This document shows positions 33,340 to 45,058 of a DNA stretch of 64,000 bases, in pieces. Numbering within the stretch: position 1 is the first letter of the stretch; the number at the start of each line of letters is the position of its first letter. Location of the stretch: positions 90,195,181-90,259,180 of the forward strand of contig NC_044984.1 in assembly GCF_008728515.1 (NCBI RefSeq), given 5' to 3'. The translations under genes and the position numbers were made by a program. This DNA is from Papio anubis (lineage: Eukaryota; Chordata; Mammalia; Primates; Cercopithecidae). The notes under the pieces are model-generated. The model was given only the letters and a program-made list of their open reading frames with translations. It searched no databases and was not told the origin of the DNA.

Positions 33340-34260
33340 ACACAAACATCAGTTTTCATGGCCATATACTGGTACAGTGAGTGGATCTACTTCATTATAC
33401 TTAATGCCACATTTATTTGGAAACTTATGTTATTTTCAGACTTTTGCTATTATTCATAATACTTTTATAGCTGTCTGTTAATTAAACATTTTGTTAATTT
33501 GAGATTATTTTCTTTTTTTAATTTTTATTTTCTTAGAATCATTAAAATGGAAATACCAGGTCAAAGAAAAGTTACATTTAGGCCACATTGTCAAATTTCT
33601 CTCCAAAAAGGCTGCATCCATCTGTACAACTATCACTAATGTATAGTGCCTATTTCGCCTCACCCATACCAGCATTGAATATTATACTTTAAAAGCATAA
33701 ATTTCCCAATTCAATATGTGAAAAATGATATTTGTATTAGTATTTCTTTTACTGGATTATATGTAAAATTGAATTTTTTTATATGCTTGCCAATAAGTTT
33801 CATTTCACCTTTTTACTAATTTTCTAAGATGGAATTTCCAGTTTCCTAAGGAAGTTAGACCTTTCTCCATTTCTAATATATGTGTTTAATGCTACAAATT
33901 TCCCTCTAAGCACTGCTTTTGCTGTGTCCTATGAATTTTGGTAAGTTGTACTTTTATTTACATTTAATTCAAAATATTTAAAATTTTCTCCTGAGAGTTC
34001 TTCTTTGGCTCATGGGTTATTTAGAAATATGTTGTTTATTTGCAGATATTTGGGGATTCTCCAGTTATCTTTTCTGAGATCATATTTTGTATAATTTCTG
34101 TTCTTCTAAATGTATTAAAGTATGTTTAATGGCCCAGCATATGGCCTATCATGGTGTATATTTCATGTGAATTTGAAAAGAATGTGTAATTCAGCTGTTA
34201 TTGAAGTATTTGATAAATGTCCACTAGGTCAAATTGACTGATCTGTTCAGATCATCTATA
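33340..34260 (-). mobile_element. Old L1 (L1M type), degraded
   Basis: Antisense L1 ORF2 wording: 'ctctccaaaaaggctgcatcc', then 'ctctaagcactgcttttgctgtg', 'ctttggctcatgggttattt', 'aaatgtccactaggtc'. Many stops; dead. Confidence 0.75.
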
Positions 34261-35639
34261 GCTTTACTATTTTCACACTTTTCAAATGATAGTCACTGTT
34301 AGCAACTAGTAAACAACAGAAGAGAAAAGTAAATAGAAAACTAATTACAGTTTTAGTGTATATTGTAGGAAACAGACTGCTATGCATGCTTTCCATGAAG
34401 TTTTTGGTTTGTATCTATTACCTCTTTCCACAATGAAGAGGATGTAAGAGAGGAAAAGCAGGGTAAGAGGGTGGGCCAGAAACACAGAAGAAATTGTTTA
34501 AAGGACACACCAAACACATCACTAGTCTGAGATTTTTTCCATATTTTATATAATGCTTTCATGCCTATTGAGAAAATAAATGCTTGTTGATGAAGATCTT
34601 AATCTTTATCAGTGTTCTTTGGAATTCTTGGTTTTTAACACAAAAGTTATAGTATAACTCTTTTAAAAGGCATCTAAATAATCTTATGTTTTGAACTGGC
34701 TCTCTTTTCACTGAAAAATACCAAAAACTCATGGTTATAGAGTTGGAAGGGTAACTGTAGTACAGAAAGTTTGGCCAATTACATAGTGTTACAGTTTTAA
34801 GAGCTGCTTCCAAAGCAATCAGACTATTCGGAAAAACTTTTTCATAACAAATGTGTTCTTCCTTTAAAATGTAAACAATGAGCCAATCTTAGAAGCAAAC
34901 ATTGACCACAGAGTCATATCAAGTCTGTTGTTATAAGTACTTTAGTTTTAACAATGCAAAAACGTGAAGGATAGGTTTACTTTTTAACTCCAATCCTGTT
35001 CAAAGATCACTTATTGGCCTCTGAAGGAACAGGTGGCATGCCTGTTATAGTTTAACAGGTAGCCTCTGGGTGAGGTATAGTAGTTCAGATACCTTTGGAT
35101 GCTTTGGATGCTCTCATGTGTGGCAGTATGCACTTGCTAAAACATTCTCCTCTCTGGGTCTGGAAGCCTAAAGTCTATATCCATATTAGGCACTGGGCAG
35201 GTATTCCAGACTTCTCTTCTGAGTCATGGATGAAAAATGCCATCTTGCAACTGACACAGCAATTCCTTTGCCAAGAAATCATCACATCCTTAGTTTCTTA
35301 TGTTGATGTAAATATTCAAGTTCTTGATAATTAAGATAGATTTTCTATTTGCAACAAATATCTGAGTATTCATCCTTTTGAAAACAAAATTTACAGGGAA
35401 TATTTTTTCTATCAAAGGCACCATTAATTATACTAGGCTCTCCAAAGAACTCCAGAATCACCTCAAATACCAGCAACTCAATTCTATTCCACTATTCAGA
35501 TCTGTTGGGTTGGGTTGAATCGGAATTGTATTACACTTATAGTTAATTTAAGGAGTATTTACATCTTTAGGGAATTCAGTTTACATTTTTATGAACACGT
35601 TATATTCTCCAAGTATTTAGGTCCTCTTTAAGACATTTC
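34261..35639. other. Unrecognised segment between two parts of an old L1
   Basis: About 1.4 kb that I cannot assign. The 79- and 82-residue frames inside have no domain. It may be a separate insertion into the L1. Confidence 0.4.
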
Positions 35640-36420
35640 AACAAAGTTGCCTAATTTTCTTCAGAATAATCTTGCCAATCATTTATTAGATTTATTCCTG
35701 TACATATTTTTGATTATTTTTATAGATGATATATTTTTAAATGTAATATTTCTTAATCTTTGCTGTATGGGTATGTAATTGCTTTTTGTATATTGATCTT
35801 ATATCCAGCAACCTTACTAAATTCCTAATTCTAATAATCTGTAGTCTCTTACGCCTAACTCCATGTTTCCATATAAACAAACATATTGTGTATATTTATG
35901 GACCAATTATTTATTCTTTCCAATCTTTATAATTTTTATTTGTTTTTCTTTTCTAATTACACTGGCTAGAATATGTAGTACATTTTGAATAGTCACAATA
36001 TTGGAGGACTGGTGATTTCCTTTATTATCTTTGTGAGGCAAACAATGTGCTTAAAAATGTTTGTTTTTCAGCTGGCACTAGATGTTTTGCACCGAGAGAA
36101 TTCAAGCTATGTAATCTGCACTATTGCTAGAGTCATTTATTTTCTTAAATATTTTCTCCTATGTTTACCTTCTCTACTAGTTGATTTGCCCTTTACACAC
36201 TCTAAGTCCAAGTTTTACATTTGTTCTCATTTCTAATGGTGTACTTTTGTGAAACTGAATATTGATTGTAGAATCTCCTACTGAGAACATTTTTCTCTTT
36301 TCATTCAAATTATTATACTTCTTAATATTTATGGCTTCCAGAAAGAATTAAATTTAAAAATAAAATTTACCTTCAAAGACAATGAGATGACCATGGATCT
36401 ACCAAATGCTTTCATGAAAT
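35640..36420 (-). mobile_element. Old L1 (L1M type), reverse-transcriptase region, degraded
   Basis: Antisense ORF2 wording: 'ttattcctgtacatatttttgat', 'cttatatccagcaaccttac', 'attacactggctagaatatg', 'tttggtagatccatggtc' on the reverse strand. Probably the same copy as 33340-34260. Confidence 0.7.
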
Positions 36421-37415
36421 GTTCTTTACTTTTTCCTACAATATTCTCAGTGCTTCCAAATATGCAGGCTGCTCTGCTGCACAACGTTAGGAATGTCATT
36501 CATATCACTGTGTGAGTAGCAAGCCCTGGGATTCTGCAGTGTGCAATCTTCAAGGCTGACTGTGGTAGCCTTGCCTATGCATTTCACTTTTCTGTCTAAT
36601 TAGGACTGGGGTCTCTCTCAAGCAATTAATGATAATCTACTAACGCCTAACTCCAGAAGCAACTCTAAGTATGTTTCAAAAAATTTCTACTTTTGACTGC
36701 AAGCAGAAAAAATATCATGTCAGGGAGATACATTATGATAATACAGCTTTAATAGGCAACCTCATTCTATGCCAAATCAGTGTTGATACAATATTTGTTT
36801 GTTTAGTATTATGTAATTAAGTAAATTGCCACTTCTCTTTCTATAAATACAGTTAGGATGAGGTAAAAAAATGGGAAAAGAGGGGAGGAATTCATTTTGG
36901 AGAAAGAATCAACATAAAAGTAATATAATTACAACTCTCATTAGTAGTAATAATAATACTTGTGATGAGATGATAATGGCAAGGTAGTAATGATCATCAT
37001 GATCATCACCATCATAATGATGCTGATATGCCCATGAATCCTAGTTGTTTGGCTTAGCTACAAGTTTAAGTTGCATTATAGTTTAGTTTCTGCCATAAAA
37101 ATTTCTTCAAAGCAGAGAGGGAGAGGATTTCATAACATAGCTTCTGCTTTCTCACTAAGAAATGACACATGCCGAACTTACAGTGACACAAGATTATCAA
37201 TTATATTATAACTTTTTAAACTTTCATCCCAGGTACAAGCAAGGTCAAAAATTAATTTTATCCGATTGAAACCAGAAGCTTTCTTTAGAAAGGCAGGTCT
37301 TTAGTTATATACTAAAAAGGGCAAAGACTATAGCCAGTTCATTTTTTTAGGGGCGAGTATCTAGAGTTTTAAGTTACATATATATAATATACATTGTAGG
37401 TAATATGGAGAGACT
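36421..37415. other. Intergenic DNA, nothing recognised
   Basis: Contains a degenerate ATG/ATC-rich patch at 36962-37028 with a short palindrome (tgatcatcatgatca). Confidence 0.4.
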
Positions 37416-37429
37416 ATAGATAGATAGAT

Positions 37430-37479
<50 letters not shown>
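37416..37479. repeat. GATA tetranucleotide microsatellite
   Basis: About 16 GATA units with one interruption near 37429. Likely polymorphic. Confidence 0.95.
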
Positions 37480-38490
37480 CTGACAGACACCTATATATAG
37501 TATATGTATTTTTGGAATATCTTATTCATTCAGTATTGGATAACACAGGTCTAGACCTCACAGGGGGTAATACCACAAGGGGAATAATGTGCAAAGTGCA
37601 GAGTAAGTGCATGAAAATAGCTTGCACTAGCAGAAAAAGCACTGCATGGAGCCAAAAGAGGAATATAAATCAATCGCGATCCTGGTAGAATACAGTTGAG
37701 ATGCTCTGCCATATTTGCAAGTAATGATGCTAGTGAAAGAGCTAAACAGAAGGCAAAAATAGAGACCACAGGTTATAAGAAAAAAGTTATGCACAGTCAA
37801 GAGTTGGAAAGCAACTTAACTTAAAAAAAAATAAAAACCATTTACCGTGGCAGTATATAAGGCATACTAGGCTTACTGCTAATACGAAGTATCCAGGGAC
37901 ATTTGTCTCTCTATCACTGTGCCAGGCACAGGGTAAGTTTTCAATAAATATTTGTCCACAAGGGAGGAAGAGCGATCAGTTAGATACTATGTGGCCTACT
38001 TAAAAATACCACACTTCGCCAACGTCACATGTGGTTCAAGAAAATCTGTTTCTGAGTTGTTTTTGTGGGTGTGGTTCACAGACAACTTTGGTGACACATC
38101 AGGAAAGATGGCAAGCAGAATGAGAACTAGTGCTACAAAAAATGATCTCACTGTAACAGCATGGGTGGGCCTGGGAGTCAGTTCTCATGCAAGCCCATTA
38201 GTTCTAGAAAGTTCTCATATGAGTAAGAAAAAGTTGACAGGAATCAGACAGATTTCATCATTAAGCAAACAGAAAACATCAAGTAAGTAAGGGAAAATGT
38301 CGAATGAGGTTAGGAGGAAACATTTTTAGATACTTTTATAGCCTCCTGCCCTTTCATTCCCTTTCTCAATCAGCTCTCTTCCTATCCCACCCCATGACCT
38401 TCTCCTTCCCTTACCCCAGGAACACTAACAAAGCAGGGATGTTTCTGTATAACCCATTCAAGAAACTGCACAAGATCACCTAAGAAGAGG
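37480..38490. other. Intergenic DNA with an L2 scrap
   Basis: 37885-37955 ('gccaggcacagggtaagtt', 'caataaatatttgtcc') is an L2 3' end. A 112-residue plus-strand frame (37952-38290) outside known repeats has no recognisable domain, so I do not call it a gene. Confidence 0.45.
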
Positions 38491-38830
38491 CTGCTATAGT
38501 CTGAATGTTTGTGTTCCTCCAAAATTCATGTGTAGAAACCTAACCCCCAAGGTGATGACATTAGGAGGTGGAAGGTGATCAAGTCACCTCATGAATGGGA
38601 TTAGTGCCCTTAGTGCTGGAGAAAGCCTGTTTGCCCTGTTCACACCCTTCTGCCATGGGAGGATTCCTTGAGAGGTGTGATTTTTGAAGCAGAGAGGGGA
38701 CACTCACCAGACATCTAATCTGCTGCTGCCTTGATGGTGGACTTTCCAGTCTCCAGAACTATGAGGAATAAATTTCTGTTGTTTATAAATTACCTAGTCT
38801 AAGGTATTTTGTTACAGCAGCAGGAACAGG
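38491..38830 (+). mobile_element. MaLR solo LTR (MLT1 type)
   Basis: 'ctgaatgtttgtgttcctccaaaattcatg' style start, 'gtgatgacattaggaggtgg', 'ctccagaactatgaggaata' polyadenylation region and 'gttacagcagcagg' end. A single non-coding LTR; no internal region seen. Confidence 0.75.
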
Positions 38831-39011
38831 AACCTCTGCTTCTAAGACAGAGGCAGAGCCAGGATTTGAAAAGCCAGGCAGAGCTCCTGGTCATTATTAT
38901 TATACTAAACCAGATCATGCAATAGTAACATTGCAGGCAGAAAGCAAAATGCCTTCAAAGCCATTTTCTTAAAATTCTGTCATGAAGCAGCAATTATCCT
39001 TCAACTCAGTT
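38831..39011. other. Short intergenic stretch
   Basis: Nothing recognised. Confidence 0.4.
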
Positions 39012-39316
39012 TTTTCTTTCTTTTTTTTTCTTTTTGAGACAGAGTCTTGCTCTGTCACCCAAGCTGGAGTGCAGTGGCACAATCTTGGCTTACTGCAAAC
39101 TCTGCCTCCTGGGTTCAAGCGATTCTCCTGCCTCAGCCTCCTGAGTAGCTGGGTCTACAGGCACAGGCCACCACACCCGGCTAATTTTTGTATTTTCAGT
39201 AGAGATGGGGTTTCACCGCATTGACCAGGCTGGTCTCGAACTCCTGACCTTGTGATCCGCCTGCCTTGGCCTCCCAAAGTGCTGGGATTACAGGTGTAAG
39301 CCACCGCGCCCAGCCT
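39012..39316 (-). mobile_element. Alu
   Basis: Antisense Alu; target repeat caactcagt at 39002-39010 and 39317-39325. Confidence 0.95.
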
Positions 39317-39469
39317 CAACTCAGTCTTAAACCAAAGGTTGCAACTTTCCTTACCAGAAAAAGCCACCTAAAAGTTTTTAAATCAGCCACAAATAAAAAA
39401 CAAGAAAACAACCAAGATTCCGAAATCTCCAGTAATGAAGAATAGAGGAGGGAGAGGGCAGGGTGAACA

Positions 39470-39620
39470 TGTTACTCCCACTTAGCCTCATTCATAAAAT
39501 GGGAGTAATAATAACACATATCTTAGAAGATTGTGATAGGATTAAATACATTAATTAAAGCACTCAGAATAATGCTTGACACATCATAAGCATTTAATAA
39601 AAGTTAATTATTATTTATCT
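39470..39620 (+). repeat. MIR SINE (3' part)
   Basis: 'cctcattcataaaatggg', 'gattgtgataggattaaata', 'gcttgacacatcataagc'. Confidence 0.75.
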
Positions 39621-39884
39621 TTTTCCTACCAGGTGCAGTGGAGCTTTTTTTCTTTTTTGCTAATTAGCCTATAGTAAATTGCAATGTGTCTTTAGTTCCT
39701 GAAGCCTAAGGATGTGATGTCCAGCAATGTACTCATATTTTTAAAAATTCTATACAACTCATTTGGGTAATTCCATGTTGTGAGAGTAATAATGTAATAA
39801 TACTAACCCACCATAACTTGTTATTTTAACCAGACATTTTTAATTGCTCTAACCAAAGTGAATTAAAAGATTACTGATCCTGCT

Positions 39885-40515
39885 GCAAAAGCAGAATGGT
39901 GAAATGATTAGGAGCCTAGACGCTCATGTTCTAACTCTAGGTTAGAATCCCACTCACTAGCAGAGTGACTTTGGGCAAATTATCTACCTTCTTTATGTCT
40001 CAGTTTCCTCATCTGTAAATTGGGATACTACGAGTATTTCTCTTAGAGATTTGTTAAGAGGACTATATTAGTCTGTTCTCACACTATTATAAAGAACTAC
40101 CTGAGACTAGGTAATTAATGAAGAAAAGAGGTTTAATTGACTCAGAGTTCCACAGACATAACAGGAAGTATGACTGGGGGGCCTCAGAAATCTCACAATC
40201 ATGGTGGAAGGCAAATGGGAACACTGACCTTCTTCTCAGGGCAGCAGGGGAGAGAGAGAGAGTGGGGAGAACCACCACACACTTTTAAACCATCAGATCT
40301 CATGAGAACTCACCCACTATCATAAGAACAGCATGGGAGAGTCCGCCCCCATGATCCAATCACCTCCCACACCAGGTCCCTCCCTAGACACATGGGGATC
40401 ACCATTCGAGATGAGATTTGGGTGGGGACACAGAGTCAAACCATATCAAGGACTAAATGAGTCATCATTGCACATAAAGTTCTAGGAATAGTGTCTTGCA
40501 CATAATATGTACTTA
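39885..40515 (+). repeat. MIR SINE, split by an LTR
   Basis: 39885-40065 has the MIR start and core ('gaaatgattaggagcctag', 'gtgactttgggcaaatta', 'cctcatctgtaaattggg'). 40449-40515 has its 3' end ('aaatgagtcatcattgcac', 'gtgtcttgcacataat'). The LTR at 40066-40448 lies between. Confidence 0.8.
40066..40448 (-). mobile_element. MaLR solo LTR (MST/THE1 type)
   Basis: Reverse-oriented LTR from 'tattagtctgttctcac' to 'gtcaaaccatatca', with 'cacaatcatggtggaaggc' and 'ccatcagatctcatgagaac'. The repeat aggacta at 40059-40065 and 40449-40455 includes the 5-bp target duplication. Non-coding. Confidence 0.85.
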
Positions 40516-40738
40516 TATGAGTTGTTTCTTTTATACTTTTTCCATATAGTTAAGAAAATATATTTTGCCAGTTGATTTTTACAAGTTTATTAGTAAAATG
40601 TTCATAGAGAAACATTTACATTTCCTTACTCTAAATGTCCAAAATATGTTTAATACTTATTTAACTTTATTTAACATGGTCTAATATTATTTAACTATAA
40701 TATTTAACATGGTTGAAATTAAAGGGTTTATGTCAGCC

Positions 40739-40862
40739 TAATTTTAATATATTGTAGTTATTGCTTTAATTGTAATATATTGTAGTATGTTGTAATTGTA
40801 ATATATTGTAGTTATTGCTAATTGTAATATACTGTAGTTATTGCTTTAATTTTATTTTAATC
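40739..40862. repeat. AT-rich minisatellite
   Basis: Three to four imperfect copies of a unit like TGTAATATATTGTAGTTATTG with spacers of varying length (roughly 30-37 bp period). Confidence 0.75.
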
Positions 40863-41401
40863 TTTAGATGTTTAGTTAAGGTCACTGCCTTTCATTGTCC
40901 CAGCCGATTTCTTTTCTCAAAATCTATACATAGGCTTAAATTATAATGTTTATATAATTTACTCGTAAAATCCTTCACTACCAAAGTAAACTATTAGGCT
41001 ATAACAAATATGATACATACTTAGACTATTTTTTATCTTTATATACAGACACTGCTAAACATCATAAATCATAGAGCTTAAAGATTTTTTTAAATACATG
41101 GATATATTTTTAATTTTTATGCTTAGCTACCACTATGAAGTACTGAAATTAACAACAGCCTCAAATCAAGCAGTGAAAAATGCTAGTGAATCATCACATT
41201 TTATTGCTGCTTAATTTTTAGGCTTCTGGTGTGAATTAGCTGCGAGATACAGCAATTTAAAGGATAATGACTAAACTCCTATTTCCTGCTTAATTTTCTT
41301 TTAAAGAAAAGTATTGGACTTAAGAAAATTATTACTCAGACATTCTTTAAATGAAGAAAACCGGGGAATTAGAATTCTCTTAACAAGTGCATCTTCTAGA
41401 G
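40863..41401. other. Intergenic AT-rich DNA, nothing recognised
   Basis: No supported feature. Confidence 0.4.
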
Positions 41402-41720
41402 CAGCAGTCCCCAATCTTTTTAGCAGCAGGGACTGGTTTCATGGAAGACAATTTTTCCATGGACGGGGTCGGTGTGGGGATGGTTTTGGGATAAAACTGT
41501 TCCACCTCAGATCATCAGGCATTAGATTCTCATAGAGAGCCTGCAGCCTAGCTCCCTTGTATGTGCAGTTCACAACAGGGTTCGAACTCCTATGAGAATC
41601 TATTGCTGCCTGGTGATCTGACAGGAGGCGGAGCTCTTGTGGTAATGCTGGCCTGCCACTCACCTCTTGCTATGCAGGCTGGTTCCTAACAGGCCATGGA
41701 CCAGGAGTTGGGGACCCCTG
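41402..41720 (+). mobile_element. MER1-type hAT-Charlie element
   Basis: Complete non-autonomous DNA transposon: ends CAGCAGTCCCCAA and TTGGGGACCCCTG are inverted repeats. The flanks share tctagagc (41395-41402, 41721-41728), the 7-8 bp duplication expected of hAT. The middle reads 'ctcagatcatcaggcattag' and 'gatctgacaggaggcggagc'. No transposase frame. Confidence 0.85.
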
Positions 41721-42071
41721 TCTAGAGCAAAGAATTTCAGATGAAGAAATAAGTGACTAAAATGAAAGCACTTTTATAAGTTTAGAAATGATGGCTCTAT
41801 ATAGATCTACACAAGAAGAAAAAAAATCAAATAGTATCTGTGTCACATTGATGTATCTTGTTGAATCTTCTAGTCCCATCCCAATGTTTAGCATCATAAA
41901 CACACATGCAGGCCAGGTGCAGGTGGCATTAGGGCAGCACTGCAGTGACAACAGCACCTTGGGAAGTACTGTAAGCAGAGAATATTTGTGCTTGGGTCAC
42001 TCCCAGGAAAGTTGCAGAGAGATAATAGAAAAAAGCTAAAACTACAAAGGCATTTTTTAAAAAAGGTTAAC

Positions 42072-42283
42072 TTATTATTATTATTTTTAAATTTTACTTT
42101 AAGTTCTGCGATACACGTGTGGAATGTGCAGGTTTGTTACACAGGTATGTATGTGCCATGGTGGTTTGCTGCACCCATCAACCTGTCATCTAGGTTTTAA
42201 GCCCCGCATGCATTGGGTATTTATCCTAATGCACTCCCTCCCCTTGCCCCCCATCCCCCGATAGGCCCTGGTGTGTGATGTTT
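42072..42283 (-). mobile_element. L1 3' end fragment
   Basis: Antisense primate L1 3'UTR: 'ttttactttaagttctgcgat', 'gttacacaggtatgtatgtg', 'ccccgataggccctggtgtg'. Short flanking 'ttaacttat' at about 42067 and 42291. Confidence 0.88.
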
Positions 42284-42804
42284 AAAATGATTAACTTATA
42301 AAGAAACCAAAGCAATCAGCTTTCATATTTATAATTATAGAAAACATTAAACCCACATTGCTAAGGGTGTAGTTAAGACTTTCTTCATCTTCAGCTATGT
42401 CCTTTTAGGGAACTGAACATTTTCTAATTTTTTATACAAAATTTAAAAACTCTCCTTATTTAAAATTGATTGACTACCCAAAAACGTGTCTTTCTTTGCT
42501 TCCATTCCATGATTTATAAAGAATTAGCTTTAGTACTCTTTTTAGAGTGTAGGTTGAAAAGGCATCTTATTTTCCATCTCGGAGTAATTTTTAAACCACA
42601 TCAATTATTTTTCATGTGCAGCTGTTTTTATCCACAAATTATTGCTTTAGGCATTTTTACTTTACCACACATTTCAGAAGAGAAGGAATGAAGGGGAACC
42701 GGCTAATCTACAAATGTTTCACCTACAATAGATCAAGACAAAAAAAGGGGGGAAGAATATGACCCAAAACTTCTTCAGAAATAAGAACTGCTAATTAATA
42801 GTCT
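42284..42804. other. Intergenic DNA, nothing recognised
   Basis: Contains a 73-residue frame with no domain. Confidence 0.4.
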
Positions 42805-42807
42805 AAA

Positions 42808-42945
42808 CCAGGGGTGTCCAATCTTTTGGCTTTCCTGGGCCACATTGGAAGAAGAAGAATTGTCTTGGGGATAACCAACACTAACGAAAGTTGATGAGCT
42901 AAAAAAAAAAAAAAAAATCTCATAATGTTTTAAGAAAGTTTATAA
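42808..42945 (+). mobile_element. hAT-Charlie type element, partial
   Basis: 'caggggtgtccaatcttttggc', 'gggccacattggaagaag', 'gttgatgagctaaaaaaa' and 'ctcataatgttttaagaaag' are the 5' half of a common hAT-derived repeat; the 3' half is missing. Confidence 0.7.
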
Positions 42946-43363
42946 ATTTGTATCAGATTGTAAGCCTCTTGAGAACAATCTTGGGCTTTATTTATGTTTC
43001 CCAGCACATAAGTAAACATTCTCCAACAAAATGTAAAAATGGTAGGGGAAAAAGTAAATTGGGAATCAACTCTTTAGCGATAATTAAATGCAAGGAAAGT
43101 AGATTATATATCCAGCGTTTACCAAGCTTGGTAAATAAAGCACAAGATTGTTCTCAAGAGATGTACAATCTGATCTGGCATGTAATAATTTGCACATAAA
43201 GCAATGAGAGACTACTATAAGGCGATAAAACATGCTAGAGACTGGGAGACCCAGAAAAAGAAAAAAAGGCTGGATGGCGACTATGATAAGGTTTGGATAT
43301 GCTAAAAAGGGGCAAGAAAGACATTCTCTAAAGGCATACATGAAGGTTTAAAATGAATAAAGG
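42946..43363. other. Intergenic DNA, nothing recognised
   Basis: No supported feature. Confidence 0.4.
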
Positions 43364-43617
43364 GCTGGGCATGATGGCTCACACCTGTAATCTCAGCACT
43401 TTGGGAGACAGAGAGGGAGGATCGCTTAAGCTCAGGAGTTGGAGACTCACCTGGGTGACATACTGAGACCTCGTCTCTACTAAAGATAACAAAAATTAGC
43501 CAGGCATGGTGGCACAAACCTATAGTTCCAGCTACTCAGGAGGCTAAGGTGGGAGGATCACTTGAGCCCAGGAGACTGAGGCTATAGTGAACTATGATTA
43601 TGCCATTACACTCCAGA
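43364..43617 (+). mobile_element. Alu (old, 3'-truncated)
   Basis: Sense Alu from 'gggctgggcatgatggctc' to 'cattacactccag', where it stops without an A-tail. Confidence 0.92.
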
Positions 43618-44049
43618 AGGAGTGGAATATCTTTTCTGTTTGCTAAAATTATACTGCTTTGGATTCACCCATTTATTTCTATTGTGTTTTCTAAGAAGGA
43701 AAAAAGGCTACAAGATGTTGAGATGGTCACCTGTCAATGAAAACGAGATATAATTTGGCCCGGAAAGAAAGTCTATTGATCCAAAGAGCAGCTTAGACAC
43801 AGAGCTGTATTCAGTATTACCCAGGTCTCATGCTATCTACCACCAGCAGTCCTCACTGAACTTACCCCCAAGCTGAGTAATTCTAAACTTTAGAAAATGC
43901 TAACAATTTTTAAAGTGTCAAGAAATGATGGTAAAATGAACACTTACATTTTGTATATGATGTGAACATATACAAACAAAATATTTTACTATAGAACCAT
44001 AAATTGATGGAATGATCAAATGAGATTATAGAATCATGACTACAGAAAT
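43618..44049. other. Intergenic DNA, nothing recognised
   Basis: No supported feature. Confidence 0.4.
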
Positions 44050-44065
44050 AGAAATACAAAGTCGG

Positions 44066-44378
44066 GGCCGGGCGCGGTGGCTCAAGCCTGTAATCCCAGC
44101 ACTTTGGGAGGCCGAGACGGGCGGATCACGAGGTCAGGAGATCGAGACCATCCTGGCGAACACAGTGAAACCCCGTCTCTACTAAAAAATACAAAAAAAA
44201 AAAAACTAGCCGGGCAAGGTGGCGGGCGCCTGTGGTCCCAGCTACTCGGGAGGCTGAGGCAGGAGAATGGCGTAAGCCCGGGAGGCGGAGCTTGCAGTGA
44301 GCCGAGATCGCGCCACTGCACTCCAGCCTGGGCGACAGAGCGAGACTCCGTCTCAAAAAAAAAAAAAAAAAAAGAAAA
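44066..44378 (+). mobile_element. Young AluY-type (monkey-like CAAGCC form)
   Basis: Near-intact sense Alu starting GGCCGGGCGCGGTGGCTCAAG, with a 16-bp perfect target repeat (agaaatacaaagtcgg) at 44050-44065 and 44379-44394. It landed at the 5' end of the next Alu. Confidence 0.97.
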
Positions 44379-44389
44379 AGAAATACAAA

Positions 44390-44700
44390 GTCGGGAGCAG
44401 TGGCTCATGTCTGTAATCCCAGCACTTTGGGAGACCATGGTGGGCAAATCACGAGTTCAAGAGATCAAGACCATCCTGGCCAACATGGTGAAACACCATC
44501 TGTACTAAAAATACAAAAATTAGCTGGGTGTGGTGGCACGCGCCTGTAGTCCCAGCTACTCGGGAGGTTGAGGCAGGAGAATCACTTGAACCTGGGAGGC
44601 GGAGCTTGCAGTGAGCTGAGATCCTGCCACTGCACTCCAGCCTGGTGACAGAGTGAGACTCCGTCTCAAAAAACAAAAACAAAAACAAACAAACAAACAA
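44390..44700 (+). mobile_element. Alu (older, abutting)
   Basis: Sense Alu from 'tcgggagcagtggctcatg' to an A-tail of (AAAAAC)n/(AAAC)n. Confidence 0.95.
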
Positions 44701-44892
44701 ATCAAGTCTATTGATTAAGCCTACTCATGTAGGATGATATCTTCCAGAGAAAAAGATGGTCATTAAATCAAATACTTGTTATAATAGTCAAATGATGTCA
44801 AATTCTAAAGTCAGAGAGAAATTGTTAAATCAATAACTGAAAATTTACAGATTTTATTGAATAAATGGTAAAGTATTTAGTTGTGAAAATAT

Positions 44893-45058
44893 AAATTTTT
44901 CTCCAGAGAGTTAAAACGCCTGAGTACTGACCCTCCTTTGTTTATAATTGACAATATCTCTAGGATGTTTTCTTGAAGAAAATTATCAGTATCAACATTT
45001 TAACTCTGGAGAAAAATGTATATATAATAATAATTTTCTTTAAGAAAACATGCTAGGG
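44893..45058. repeat. Crossed inverted repeats
   Basis: Arm A (44896-44916, tttttctccagagagttaaaa) is inverted at 44998-45016. Arm B (44959-44984, ctaggatgttttcttgaaga...) is inverted at 45030-45056 with two mismatches. The order is A, B, A-inverse, B-inverse. Confidence 0.8.

Noticed and set aside
37416..37479. Regular repeats that could suggest a CRISPR array
   Set aside because: Simple GATA microsatellite; there are no spacers and the genome is vertebrate.
37952..38290. 112-residue frame in non-repeat DNA
   Set aside because: No recognisable domain, no splice or promoter context, length within chance for 64 kb in six frames.
38491..40448. A full endogenous retrovirus between the two LTRs at 38.5 and 40.1 kb
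   Set aside because: The LTRs are of different MaLR types and opposite orientation, and no internal region lies between them; both are solo LTRs.
44077..44508. 143-residue frame and many other 60-140-residue frames with GWSAVARSQ-like text
   Set aside because: Standard translations of Alu sequence.
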